Assembly (NCBI GenBank): GCA_032164245.1 | Contig: JAVMKO010000002.1 | Coordinates: 95,865,340 to 95,929,339 of the forward strand | DNA: 64,000 nucleotides | DNA from: Sternotherus odoratus | Lineage: Eukaryota; Chordata; Testudines; Kinosternidae | Direction of reading: 5' to 3' | In this document: positions 10,866 through 21,497 of the stretch, in pieces | How the letters are laid out: every line of letters starts with the position of its first letter | Numbering within the stretch: position 1 is the stretch's first letter | Program-made: the position numbers and the translations under genes | Notes under the pieces: model-generated | The model's input: the letters and a program-made list of their open reading frames with translations, nothing else | Told to the model about the DNA's origin: nothing | Database searches by the model: none

Positions 10866-10877
10866 CCAGTCAATTGT

Positions 10878-12934
10878 GTATTCAGTATGATGAGGTTAAA
10901 ATGGAGTTCCGAAAAGATTGTCTAATCCATACCAGCGAGAATATGTTTCAGGTCCCTCTCTGTGCATGATCCACAGAATATATGATTCTGTACAACTCTC
11001 ACAAAGAGATCTTTGGCTCTTTAACTCCACCTGTCACAGCTTGTGTTTATTAGCTCTGGAGGTGCCTGGTTCAGTTTCCAGTGTCAGCCATGAGGTTGGC
11101 CATCACAGTAGCTCTAGTCAGTGTATCAGCAAATGGTCTAAATTTAGTAGATTACTTAAAATGGTCTCTCTTCTCTGCTAAGGGGAGAAAGCTGGTATCC
11201 ATCCAGTATTCAAGAAATGCAAACAAAACAAAAAACCAACAACTTGACGTCAGAAGAACAGATTCCTAATACTTTGTTGAAATCCAAAGACTTTGCAAAA
11301 AAGGTTCACAACAGTCTGTGGAAATTCAGCTTCTCAATTCTTTGCTCTCCAGCTTTCTTGTTAGATGTTAGATGTTTTTTCTGAAAACTTTTGTACTCCC
11401 ACATCATCCCCAAATCCCTGTTTTCCCCTTTATACATTAATTTGAGTTGAGCAGGGCTGATGCTGGAACATGTAACAAGCAAAACTTCTTTACACCAGTT
11501 AAATTCCCTCTTTTGCCCTGTTTTACACATCTCAAATCCACTTTATTTGTGCTAAACTGTTGTTATTTTTTTAAACACTTCTTAATGGCTACCTGAATTT
11601 GTCTTGATATCATGAATCAGGTAGGTTAACAACGCTAGTCCTCCCAGTTTCGCTTTTATCACCTAGAGTGTTCGCAGTTTCAGCAGAGACGGGGCCTGTT
11701 ATTATGGAACTAGTGTAACATTATGCCCAGAGTTTGTAATGAACCCCCTTCTCCCTAATTCATTGCACTGTTACTTTAAATACATCAGCAACAATGGTAG
11801 TTTGATTAAGTCACTTCTACTATGCAGGAGGGAAAAAGTCATCCCCAAATATAGTGTGAATGCTACCTAGATAATAATAAACAGTCACACCAGGATGAGG
11901 TTGAGACAGGGTGAAAACTTTTAAGAGGTGCTGTACAATAAATTACAGAAACACTGTGGCCCACAGGACACTAGTGCAGTTGGAGATGGATCCAGAGCCC
12001 TTTGAAGTTAATGGGAATCTTTCAATTGATTTCAGTGGGTTTTGGATTAGACCCAATATTAGCTATGGGTGAGATTTTTCAAAAGCATTCAGCACTGGTC
12101 TTAAATTGGCTTCAGTGGGAGCAGAAGTAGATCAGTGCTGAGCTTTCTTGATAATCTCTGGGATTTAACTATAATGAAGCAGGGGTGGGGCGGAGGAGGG
12201 GAATCAGAACCTCCAAGTAAGGTAAATATTTACAGGATGTAGAGCAGGTATTTCCCCCCCAGGAAATGCAATTTTGTCTCTCTCTACAGACTGGCCAGAA
12301 TGTCTTAATCAATGTTACAACTCACTCACTCTCTGTGACCAAAAAGTTGGAGATGCTTGAAACCAATAGGAGATCTTGAGAAAGGTAAAGTAAGTCCATC
12401 TACAGGTCACTGGCCAAAGCTTTTTCAGGTGGTGCTGGCAGTCTCCTGGGGGAAACATAATTGTAGTCTATCCGAATATGCCTTAACTCGATGCCAGGGA
12501 ATGAGTCTAGACCAGAACCCAGCCACAAAGAGCTAAATTGCTACTAGCCCTATAGTATTTCTACTAAGGAATGAGATAATGTCTCTTTGCAGGTAGCTCC
12601 ACACAAGGCAACAAGAACGGGAGCTCTCTAGACAAGAGATCTATTACTTGCCAGCCATTTTGAGTAAGAAAAAATGGTTAGAGAACAACTCTTCCTGGAA
12701 ATAGAGGAGCACAAAAACTGGCTGTCCTTTCCTGTTAGGGCTATCGGGGACAAACAAGCCTTTCTCCTTAGGTCTTCAAAGCCATTTATTCAAGGAAAGA
12801 GAGTTATTGTAAGTTGAGGACAATGGATATTTACTTTTGGAAACAATGGACTTGGATTGCAAAAGTGACCTAATTTTGTTGGTCTCAGAACAGAACTGTC
12901 TTGGTTTGGGATGGAGAAAAGTGTATTATTTGCC
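10878..12934. other. No gene; one ancient repeat patch
   Basis: No credible coding frame. About 12000-12160 resembles an old dispersed repeat containing 'tgatttcagtggg' and 'ggcttcagtggga' blocks, seen again elsewhere in the window. The rest shows nothing I can assign. Confidence 0.4.
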
Positions 12935-12937
12935 TGA

Positions 12938-13590
12938 GGCCTTGGTTACACTGGCACTTTATAGCACTATAAAGCCTCCAGGAGTGCTATAACTCCCTAC
13001 CCGTCCACACTGGCAAAGCATGTATTGCGCTATAAACCCACAGTTATACTGCTCCTGGTAATCCTCCCTTCCTTGAGGAATAACAGCTATTGCGTATTCC
13101 CTGTAGCAAGTGTAAACAGTCATTATGCTATAAGTGATCTCTGGCACGCCTCTGAGCCATTTAAGGCAATTGACGTCTCTTCGCGTTGTTTTGATCTCGG
13201 CAGGAGGAATGCGGAAGTACCTTTTCAGAGTTTCTCTCTTAACTCCGCAGATAAGCACTGCAAATGTTTACAAAGGGAGCTCTGACAGAGAAACTATAAA
13301 GCAGGCTCTAATTTCAAAAGAAACCACTGACAAGACTTTCAGCCCGTAGAAAATCCCCTGGCTCTCTCCCTCTGCATACACACTACATGTTTCCCCTCAC
13401 CCCCCTCGTTTGAAAAGCACATTGCACCCAGCTGAATGCTGGGATAGCTGCCCATAATGCACCACTCCCTGTGCCGCTGCAAGTGCTGCAAATGTGGCCA
13501 CGCAGGACATGTTATAGCGCTATACCTATTGCTGTATATTGGTACAGCTATAACCAAAAGCGCTATAATCCTGTAAGTGTAACCATGGCC
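12938..13590. mobile_element. PIF/Harbinger-type MITE (653 bp)
   Basis: Terminal inverted repeats GGCCTTGGTTACACT and AGTGTAACCATGGCC match at 14 of 15 positions. The 3-bp duplication is TGA (12935-12937 and 13591-13593). The interior has repeated GCGCTATAA-type blocks and 'gctgggatagctgcccataa', which I recognise from turtle Harbinger elements related to the transposase copy at 20041. No coding capacity. Confidence 0.8.
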
Positions 13591-13619
13591 TGAGTTGATC
13601 ATTTTTTCTGCTCTGCACA

Positions 13620-14260
13620 TAGGGCATGTGTCTACTGGGAAAATGTATCATGTTAGCAAACCTTTTAACATTTCAATTAACAAACAAACATGATGTTAAA
13701 CATGACTTAGAACGGGGGGGGGGGGAACCTTTTGGCCCGAGGGCCATATTAGAGTTCAAAATTGTGTGGCGCCCTGACCCCTAACCACCACCACCCCCGA
13801 CAGGCCCCCGGGACTCCCATGCCCTATCTAACCCCCCCATTCTCCATCCTGTGACCACCCCCTGAGACCCTTTGCCCCTTATCCAACCACCAGCCCTGAC
13901 CCCCTTACCATGCTGCCACTCAGAACAGCATGTCTGGCCTGCAGCCCCGCCTCTCAGAGTGCTGCTCGCTTGGTGCGCTGAGACTGTGGGGGGAGAGGGG
14001 AGCGGGGGAGGGGCCAGAGCAGCCTCCCCAGCCAGAGCTCAGGGGCTGGTTAGGAGGAGCCCGCGGGCTGGAGTTTGCCCACCCCTGACTTAGAACCTAT
14101 TGTCGACAGGGCAAAACATGTTTTAAAACTTGATAATTGGTCATGGTTAATTATATACTCCCTACTAGAGTTTATCTTGATCAACTAGCATGTGTTAAAA
14201 CTACAACTGCCTTGTCTACACAAGGATTTTAATATGTGTTTAATGAAATGTTAATTTAGA
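13620..14260. repeat. MITE with TGTCTAC ends, split by a hAT insertion
   Basis: The left edge reads 'gcatgtgtctactgggaaaa' and the right part near 14190-14225 reads 'catgtgttaaaactac...ccttgtctacac', which are roughly inverted. The sequence between them is split by the hAT element at 13713-14087. The target duplication is not clear; Harbinger-like assignment is inferred from the ends. Confidence 0.45.
13713..14087. mobile_element. Non-autonomous hAT element (375 bp)
   Basis: Perfect 8-bp duplication ACTTAGAA at 13705-13712 and 14088-14095. The right end is GTTTGCCCACCCCTG; the left end has become a run of G (13714-13725) before 'aaccttttggcccg'. The core is C-rich in its first half and GC-rich in its second. 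It is nested in another MITE. Confidence 0.83.
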
Positions 14261-14269
14261 TATAACTTT

Positions 14270-14635
14270 TGGCCACATCTACACCAGGAAGGTAGGGTTT
14301 AATATGTGAGTTAAAGTTTATTAGGCCTTGTCTGGGCTGGGGTGAGAGATGTGTTAGTTAACATATACTAACATGTTCTAAAAGTTTAGTGTAGAAAAGG
14401 CAGTGTATCCTCTAACACACGCTAACTGGTTGACTTAAAATCTAGGCTCCCCCCTCCCCCGAAACCAATTTAGTACATCTTCGAGACACATGGCCTTGTC
14501 AACACTAGATCGGTTAGCACATTTTGCTTAGTATGTGCTAAGGTCACATCTTTAAATCCCAGTTGAGGCAAGGCCTTAGTTAACATGCTTTCTAGCATGA
14601 TGCATTTTCTTCAGTGTAGACCAGGTCTCAGAGAG
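14270..14635. repeat. Cluster of Harbinger-like MITE fragments
   Basis: Several TGTCTACAC-like ends recur: 'ggccacatctacacca' at 14272, 'ggccttgtctgggctgg' at 14330, and a pair 'ggccttgtcaacacta' at about 14491 with 'agtgtagaccaggtct' at about 14615. The last two form a plausible inverted pair of about 140 bp. Target duplications are degraded. Confidence 0.45.
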
Positions 14636-14639
14636 AAAT

Positions 14640-15785
14640 TCAACCCTCTCTGCGAGGAGCCTGGGTATAGTAAGGAGAGGCACTGACATCAATCCTACCT
14701 TATTTCCCTTAGTTACTGTTCCATCTTACTATGTTCCAAAGACAGATATCTGGAGCCAGGCAGGGTGGTGGTGGTGGGGATCATGGGGGATCCAATAGGT
14801 TTGAACAGCAGCCATTTCCCTTCCATGCTCGGGGATTTAAGGCAATTGGCTCTATGTAGTCTAGCCCTCTTGCATCCATTCTAGCTTTGTAAGGCCTAGA
14901 CAGTCACTTTTTCCCTCATCGCCAGAGAAGAACTAGAAACTACTATAATTTTAAGAAAGCTAGTGTTTGGAATGTCAGAAGTAGTCCCGGCAGAAATGGA
15001 TTAATGGGCAGACTGTGGGTGAGGTGTCCAAAGTGCTTGCCAAATGCAATGGATGCCGTGGTCCTGCCGTTTACCAGGGCGCCTATGAAATTAAAAAGAA
15101 GTTCAGTGTGAATCTGGTGATGAAATGCACATGATAAACAGCACATGTACAGTGTCAAACAGTCCACATATACAAATCCGAACGGGACAAAATGGCAACA
15201 ATTCTAACTTTACCATGTAGCCAAGAGCCTTGTCAACATATTATTGCACACTGTGTACATTACACAGGTACAGGAAAAACATGTAGAAGTAGATCCAAAA
15301 CAGAATAATTGAAATCCACCTTCATCCATGTTTTGTGAGTTTGGATAAATGGGACTTGGAGCAGAACCACCTTAGCTTTGGACTTTGGATTTGCAAAGCT
15401 GAGATCCAATCAACTATGCTTTGCAAAACCCCAAACCCAAGCCTTGTTGGTGCTCATATCTGTTGTACACACTCAGACGTGTCCTCTCTGCTGCAGACAA
15501 GCTCCACATCTATTTCCTCTAGGGACAGCCAGCCATATTATAGTGTCTTCCCAACAAGGTCATTACAGTACACAAACTCCATATAACCGTCTTGTATTTC
15601 CATTTACTGTTTTGAAAGTGTGAGGCAATGTAATTCTCAGTTCCTGTTTATGTTGAAGTCTCAGATGAGCTCGGTGGGTGGACTAGGCTAATGTATATGG
15701 TCATAGCTTGTGTGACTTGGTGTGCAATGAAGGGCAGCCTTCATTGATAATGCCAAGGTAATGGCAAGCTGGAAAAGGGAGAGCA
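14640..15785. other. No recognisable feature
   Basis: No coding frame of note and no element borders seen. Confidence 0.45.
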
Positions 15786-15786
15786 G

Positions 15787-17223
15787 ATACAATACTCCCA
15801 AAACTGGTGGGTAACACTGAAGTTAAACTTACCAATCAGTCACAAACTGTGCTTCTGATCTCCTACATTAGTTATAAAGAAGCTGAGGAAAGAAATCAAA
15901 CAGGTCCCTTTCTTGCATTCCAGTTCTCTGGCTCCCAGTCAGCACATAGGCCCAGTAGAGTGAGAAGTTATTTAAAAACTTTGCTCACTATAGAAAGTTT
16001 TCTTCTGTCCCCAAAAGGCCAGTCACATTGCCAGGTCAATATCAGTTTGGATCTTACCCAAAATACCACACTGCTAGCCAATCCTTTAGCATCTAAAACT
16101 AAAGGTTTATTATAAAGGAAAAAGAGAACAAGAAGAGAGGTGTTAAATGGTTAAGCAATCAGATACATACTGTATTTTCCGGCGTAAAAGACGACTGGGT
16201 GTATAAGACGACTGGGCGTATAAGACGACCCCCAACTTTTCCAGTAAAAAGCCGGATTACAAAAAAAACCACACACACAAAAAGCGCGTGCGCCCCGCTC
16301 TCCCGTCCCCGCCGCGGGCTGCTGGGAGTGCCCCGGTCTCCCGGGAGGGCCCCGGTCTCCCGTCCCCTCCGCGGGCTGCTGGGAGTGCCCCAGTCTCCTG
16401 TCCCTGCTGCGGGCGGGCGGGCTGCTGGGAGCGCCCCGGTCTCCCGTCCCCGCCGCGGGAGGGTGGAGGGGGGTGGGGGGCTGCCGGCTGATTCCCAGAT
16501 TCTCCAGTCCGGCTCGGCACCCGCCCTATAAGACTACACCCGGGGTATAAGACGACCACCGACTTTTGAGACGATTTTCCTGTCTTAAAAAGTCGTCTTA
16601 TACGCCGGAAAATATGGTACATAAGAGTACGAAGTCTACATATCAGGTTCTTAGCAGTGTTGGTGAGTTGCTGGCTTGAAAGTCCCTCCGGAAAACAGAG
16701 AACCACGGCTTGGATGGGTCATTCAGTCCTTTCTTCAGGGCTTGAGTCTATAGAGAAATTGCTCCAGAGGTAAGAAGCAGGAACGAAGACAAAATGGAGA
16801 AGATGCAGTTGCCCTTTATATTCCCTTTGCCATGTGGCTTGTACTTCCTGTGCCCCAAACACAAATTCACAGCATATGGAATGGAAAAACTCATAAGGTG
16901 TAGCCGCTGGATTCATTCATTGGATTCTTTGTATAGCTGATGACCCTTGATGGGCCATCGAACAGGTTAGGCAGTTCTGATTCCAATCTGTGGGTGGTAT
17001 CACCCAGAAACACAGCAGAAGTTTGGAAATACAGATATACCATACATATCTATAACTCACAATACAAAGGGGATACAAACATAAACAAGATACTCATACT
17101 TGGCAAATCATAACGTTTTCACAGATCCCTTACATGGCATATCTGGTCAGATTCCTTGCAATTTTATAATAATATTGGTATCAACAATATTAGAGTGTTC
17201 CACATATTCCATACAGTGTCACA
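15787..17223 (-). mobile_element. LTR-type retroelement fragment, reverse orientation
   Basis: On the minus strand it begins TGTGACACTG near 17223 and carries AATAAACC (complement of 'ggtttatt' at about 16105-16112) in a context I recognise from a turtle LTR family. It is interrupted by the TA-flanked element at 16170-16617. The end near 15790 is approximate. No retroviral protein can be read. Confidence 0.5.
16170..16617. mobile_element. TA-flanked mariner/Tigger-type MITE (448 bp)
   Basis: The left end CTGTATTTTCCGGCGTAAAA mirrors the right end TTATACGCCGGAAAATATGG, with TA on both sides (16168-16169 and 16618-16619), as for Tc1/mariner-superfamily insertions. 'agacgactgggcgtataag' units repeat near the left end. 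The centre (16270-16530) is CpG-rich with tandem 'ctgctgggagtgccccggtc' units. It has no transposase gene. Confidence 0.78.
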
Positions 17224-17311
17224 GATTGTCATCAGCTTCTGCACAAAATTCTCATTGATTATAAGGAAAGTTCTGTATATGAAATAGAGGTACGACGATG
17301 ACAACTATCAT

Positions 17312-17457
17312 GGGTCTGATTCTCATTTACACTACATTGTTCTGGTACAGTAAAAGTGTCTTAAAACAGGGGGCATTTGTAATTTACAGTCACTTTAAGG
17401 ACTCTTTATTCTGCCAGAGGGATGTAAAGGGGCCTAAGTGTACATGAGAATCAAGCC
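17312..17457. repeat. Palindromic ancient MITE-like repeat
   Basis: Left arm 'gggtctgattctcatttaca' and right arm 'gtgtacatgagaatcaagcc' are inverted complements with few mismatches. Similar 'ccagattct' palindromes recur in the window, most clearly at 61581-61683. Confidence 0.55.
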
Positions 17458-17459
17458 TA

Positions 17460-17656
17460 GGGCTTGTCTACACAGTAAAATTAATTCAGATTAAGGTAGG
17501 GTGTGAATTTAAAGCGGAATAGCTATTCCTGATTAACTCCCTGTGTAGACACTCTTATTCTGGAACCAGTGCCTTTATTCCAAATTAGCTTCAGACATTT
17601 TGGATTAAGGGAGTTACAAATTCCGGAATAGTTTCTTCCAGAATAACTGCCCCACG
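17460..17656. repeat. Harbinger-type MITE fragment
   Basis: It starts GGGCTTGTCTACAC, an end shared with other Harbinger-type MITEs here, and internally matches the element at 53429-53588 ('cactcttattctggaacca'). The right end is eroded near 'gccccacgtaaataag'. Confidence 0.5.
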
Positions 17657-17659
17657 TAA

Positions 17660-18232
17660 ATAAGTGTTTATTATCTCTGAAGGGCAAGTCCATTTATATC
17701 TGACTATGTTTTTACATCTGAGAGATCATTAAGCATTTAGTGTTTAACTAGAGCTGCAGGTTAAACTCTATAGGTCTGGGATTTGAATGTGTGAAAATGA
17801 AATGGTTTGGGTGAAATTTTTGAGTTCATTTTTATGTCAGCTCAGCTTTTATTGCCATTTCCTCTCCCCCCTCCCCCAGCTCAAATGAAACACAAGGTTA
17901 AGCTAGTGCTACCACAATGTGTGAATTCTTAGCTGTGACCTCTTCCACCTGGTAATGAATTGCAGCAAATAAGTGCTTCTCATTTCATGATTAAACACAG
18001 GGATTAGATGATTAATGTAAATGTGGGTAGAGTATATATACTCTACCCTGCAAGATGTCTTGTGGTAAAGGTTTAATAGGGTGTTTGTACTATGGCGTTG
18101 TTGCTGAGAGGGAAGTTAGAATTATACATCGTAGGGGCAAGAATGAGGCTAATGTTTAATATTCTTTTCTGTTGTTGTGTTTTATGATGGTCATGAAAGC
18201 AGGTATATTTACAGTTTCTTTTCACATGTACC
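17660..18232. other. No recognisable feature
   Basis: AT-rich, no credible coding frame or element borders. Confidence 0.45.
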
Positions 18233-18240
18233 CTCGTAAG

Positions 18241-18980
18241 TAGGCTGACCATATTTCCTTTAGACAAAAACGGGACATTGGGATGGCAAAAACGGGACAG
18301 GGTGTGTGGGGGGGCCCATGGCCCCACCTGGGCCCCCCAGCGCCGGTCAGGAGAGCCGTGTGGGTCATTGTGGCAAATGGGATGGGTCTGGAGAGAAGAG
18401 GCGACGGGCTGCTAAGGCTGGAGGAGGAGGCGGCGGCAGCCTTACTCGACAGAAAAACAGCTGAATGGAGAGACAGCTGGGCCCTGGCTTCCGGTTTGGT
18501 GGTGAGTGAGAGGGGCTGAGCTTGTTCCGAGTGGGTGGCAGCTCATAAAACCCGGCCGGCAGCCCGCCGGCGCGCTCGGCCCCCAGCTGCGGCTCCGGGC
18601 AGCTCCGCTCTGCCATCGGCTTCAGCCCGCCGCCCGCTGCCTCCTCTTCTCACTATTCCTCCTTCTTCCCTCCTTCTCTCCATCCCCCTTCTCCATCCCT
18701 CCCTTCCTCCCTGCTCTCTCCCTCCGTCCACTGCCTCCTCTCCCTACCTAAGGACAAGTATCAGATGTCAAAATCTCCGATGAGCGCAGTTTGCTCATCG
18801 GAGATTTTGACATCTGATACTTGTCCTTAGGTAGCAAGATTCTTCACCTAAGATCTTGGGAGTCCTGCACCTGCCCCAAAAACGGGACAAAATTGATATT
18901 TTTGACAAAAAGACGGGACGGTTCAAAAACATGAAAAAAATGGGACTGTCCCGTTCAAAACGGGACGTATGGTCAGCCTA
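18241..18980. mobile_element. Non-autonomous hAT element (740 bp)
   Basis: Perfect 8-bp duplication CTCGTAAG at 18233-18240 and 18981-18988. The ends are TAGGCTGACCATA and TATGGTCAGCCTA, followed by subterminal 'aaaacgggacattgg' and 'aaaaacgggacaaaa' motifs. The core has a GC-rich section, a pyrimidine tract (about 18640-18745), and a perfect 42-bp hairpin. It lacks a transposase frame. Confidence 0.88.
18744..18834. repeat. Perfect 42-bp inverted repeat, 7-nt loop
   Basis: Arms 18744-18785 and 18793-18834 are exact complements; the loop is GCAGTTT. The outer arm starts CTACCTAAGGACAAGTATCA. It lies inside the hAT element just after a long pyrimidine-only tract. In a genome where flanking repeats are heavily mutated, zero mismatches suggests recent origin or gene conversion between arms. 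Confidence 0.9.
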
Positions 18981-18988
18981 CTCGTAAG

Positions 18989-19889
18989 AGGATTGACACT
19001 GAAACAAAAAAAAAAGTGATTTTTTAAAAGATGAAACAGTTGATTTGGCTGCAAAAACCTATTTCCTGGAAGCAGTAGTTTTGTGATTTCTCTATAGAAA
19101 ACAGACAGACATACACATTCCCTTTCTCAAGCCCTTCCCTTTTTAATGTAGTTTTGGATGTATTGCATTGGGAAAATGGCCTGGAATTAAAGTAAGGATT
19201 TAAACGAAAGTGCTTTGTGTTATTGGCATATGAATCCTGATGGGTCAGATAGGCATATTGTAGCTCTGTCAGAGTCAAGCAAGCTTTCTATGCTGTAGTT
19301 TGGTTTTACATTCTGGCCACTGATCCATGGTAAAGCTCTTAACTGGTACACTCCGGAAACGGTATTACTGAGAGTTTATGGGCAGGCTGTGGTTTTGAGC
19401 AGACACTGCAGTAAAATTCCCTTCTGACCCTTTCTGTCATTCAGGCTTCCGCCAAACCCACTGAGTCACCTAGGGGCTTGGATTAAAAACATTTCACACA
19501 GTCAGACCTGGTTAATCTGTGCCTGGTTTATAGCTTTATGTCTGGAAAAGCAAAGGATTTCCTTGGTGGCTAGGCCTTTGGAATATATACCATGGTCTTG
19601 TTCTTAGGGTCTGCCTGCACTATAAATTCAACCAAAATGGGTCCTTGTTGTCCACTGATAAAACAGGTTTCAGACCAGTTAGAGAACACAGTTATAGTCC
19701 ATCCACATTGCAAAAGACACCAGGGACAGGGAAAACTGTGCTGTAACTGGTTACATTTATAGCATTCACAGCCTTAAGAATAATCTAAATTAAATATGGA
19801 AAATTCCTTGTAGGCTTTCCAGATTATTCTCCTGCCTGGGAAGGATTGTTCCATATAATATTAATTTATATGGCATTGTAATTATCCTA
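18989..19889. other. No recognisable feature
   Basis: No coding frame or element border that I can support. Confidence 0.45.
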
Positions 19890-20040
19890 TAATTAGGCTT
19901 GGTCTGCACTTAAGTTTTACTGATATAAACTATTTTGGTTAGGGGTGTAATTTAAAAAAGAAAAACAAAATAGTTACACTGGCAAAAGCCCTAGCATGGA
20001 CACAGGTATACTGGTGTAAGTCACCTTTATACCAGTATAG
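19890..20040. repeat. MITE fragment (GGCTTGGTCTGCACTTAA end)
   Basis: The left end GGCTTGGTCTGCACTTAA and internal 'actggtgtaagtcacctt' and 'ataccagtatagctt' blocks match a turtle MITE I recognise. The right half is missing because the Harbinger element begins at about 20041. Confidence 0.5.
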
Positions 20041-20695
20041 CTTCAGGTATGTCTACACTGGCATAGTTATGGCGCTGCTCAGAGAGTGCTGAAGGGAAAC
20101 CACTGTTGTGTGTTCACACTATCAGCTGCCTGCGCAATAGCGTGTTCACACTTGCGGCACTTGCAGAGATATTCAGAGCGGTGCATGCTGGGCAGCTATC
20201 CCACAGAGCATCTCTTCCTGTTCTGCCATGAAGAGTTGTGGGAAGGCGGAGGGGGTTGACGGGGCATCCTGGGTCCTGTCCCAATGCCCTGTGATGCATT
20301 GCTTTGCATCCCAGCAATCTCCGTGCTTCCGTCTGCATTTGGCGCCATATTTCAATGGTTTGTGTTCTGCACTCCCTGCCTTTTTGGGCTGCTGGAATGA
20401 CTCCTGCACCATTGACCAATATGCTGCTCGCTGTCACTAACAGGTCACAAGTAGCAGTGGAGTTATTCCTTAAACTACAAAGGCAAGAGGAGTTCGACAT
20501 TGATCTCACCACACGTAGTAGCTATGACATGAGATTGCTTGTGACATTCACCGAGGTGCTGACCACAGTGGAACGCTGCTTTTGAGCGTGGGAAACAAGC
20601 ACAGAGTGGTGGGATCACACTGTCATGCATGTCTGGGATGACGAGCAGTTGCTGCAGAACTTTTGGATGAGGAAAGCCACACTCATGTGACTGTG

Positions 20696-21054
20696 GGCTT
20701 GTCTATCTGTTGGGTAGTGATTGATCTGTTAGCGATTGATTTCTTGCGTCTCGTGAACACGCGAGAAATTAATCGCCCATGGCGCCCCCGTCGACTCCAG
20801 AACTCCAGCTCACCGTGAGGCGCAAGCTGGAGTCGACTGGGGAGCGCACCATTGACTGCCGCTGTCGTGAGGATGGCAGGTAAGTCGGCTGAAGATACAT
20901 CAACTTCAGCTACGTGATTCATGTAGGTGAAGTTACAAAGTCCTGTGGCACCTTAAAGACTACCTCTGCTATTCCAGACTAACATGGCTACCGCTCTGAT
21001 TCTTGACATCATGCAAGTAGCTGAAGTTGCGTATCTTCAGTCGATTCCCGCCCT
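20696..21054. mobile_element. Harbinger-type MITE nested in the Harbinger transposase
   Basis: It begins GGCTTGTCTATCTG and ends near GATTCCCGCCCT, with GTG on both sides (20693-20695 and 21055-21057). Removing it rejoins transposase sequence on both sides. The interior matches the solo element at 33926-34172 ('cttcagctacgtgatt', 'gtcgactcc'). It contains the insertion at 20935-21010. Confidence 0.7.
20935..21010 (+). repeat. SINE-like repeat nested inside the MITE
   Basis: Carries 'gtcctgtggcaccttaaaga' followed directly by 'ccagactaacatggctac', both ends of the repeat found at 883-1090 but without its central foldback. The flanks 'atgtaggtgaagtt' (20921-20934) and 'atgcaagtagctgaagtt' (21011-21028) are an imperfect direct repeat, consistent with an old target duplication of about 14-18 bp. 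Confidence 0.65.
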
Positions 21055-21497
21055 GTGTAATGAGCTTGCCCCAGCCCTGCGGTGCAAGGACACGAGAATG
21101 AGAGCTGCCCTGTCGTTGGAGAAGCGAGTGGCAATTGCACTGTGGAAGCTGGCTACTCCAGACTGCTACCGATTGGTTGCTAACTAGTTCGGAGTGGGAA
21201 AGTCAACCGCTGGACGCGTGTTGACAGAAGTGTGTAGAGCCATTAATCACATAACTCTAACATGTGTGAGACATTGTGGCTGCCTTTGCACAAGTAGGCT
21301 TTCCTAACTGCAGAGGGGCGATCGATGGCATACATATTCCAGTTCTGGTACCAGACCACCTAGCCACTGAGTCCATTAACGGGAAGGGGTATTTCTCTAT
21401 TGTTCTCCAGGCGCTTGTAGATCACCGGGGTGTTTCACGGACATTAACGCAGGCTGGTCATGAAAGGTGCATTACGCACACACAGTGTTTTCTCTAG

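Larger units (their letters stand above)
20390..21480 (+). pseudogene. PIF/Harbinger transposase (HARBI1-like), decayed
   Basis: Three plus-strand blocks are recognisable. 20304-20585 ends with 'SSYDMRLLVTFTEVLTTVER'. 20984-21187 includes 'MRAALSLEKRVAIALWKLAT'. 21276-21497 begins at the first catalytic-Asp region: 'GFPNCRGAIDGIHIP' and 'KGYFSIVLQALVDHRG'. In HARBI1-like DDE nucleases the D of GAIDG is catalytic; it is kept. A TGA stop replaces an expected Trp codon just after the TTVERCF block (20583-20585), and a nested MITE splits the frame. The region with the second and third catalytic acids is missing, so the protein cannot be active. Confidence 0.8.
20041..21490 (+). mobile_element. 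PIF/Harbinger transposon, truncated, with nested insertions
   Basis: Begins GGTATGTCTACACTGG at about 20042, an end type shared with the Harbinger MITEs of the window. It then carries decayed transposase sequence in the plus orientation up to about 21480. The 3' part of the transposase and the right terminal repeat are absent. A MITE (20696-21054) and, within it, a SINE-like piece (20935-21010) interrupt the body. It is the only copy here with coding remnants, so it may represent the lineage that mobilised the MITEs. Confidence 0.75.

Noticed and set aside
16257..16706. 149-codon minus-strand frame
   Set aside because: Repetitive RGGDGR/PAAR-type peptide from the tandem units of the TA-flanked MITE.
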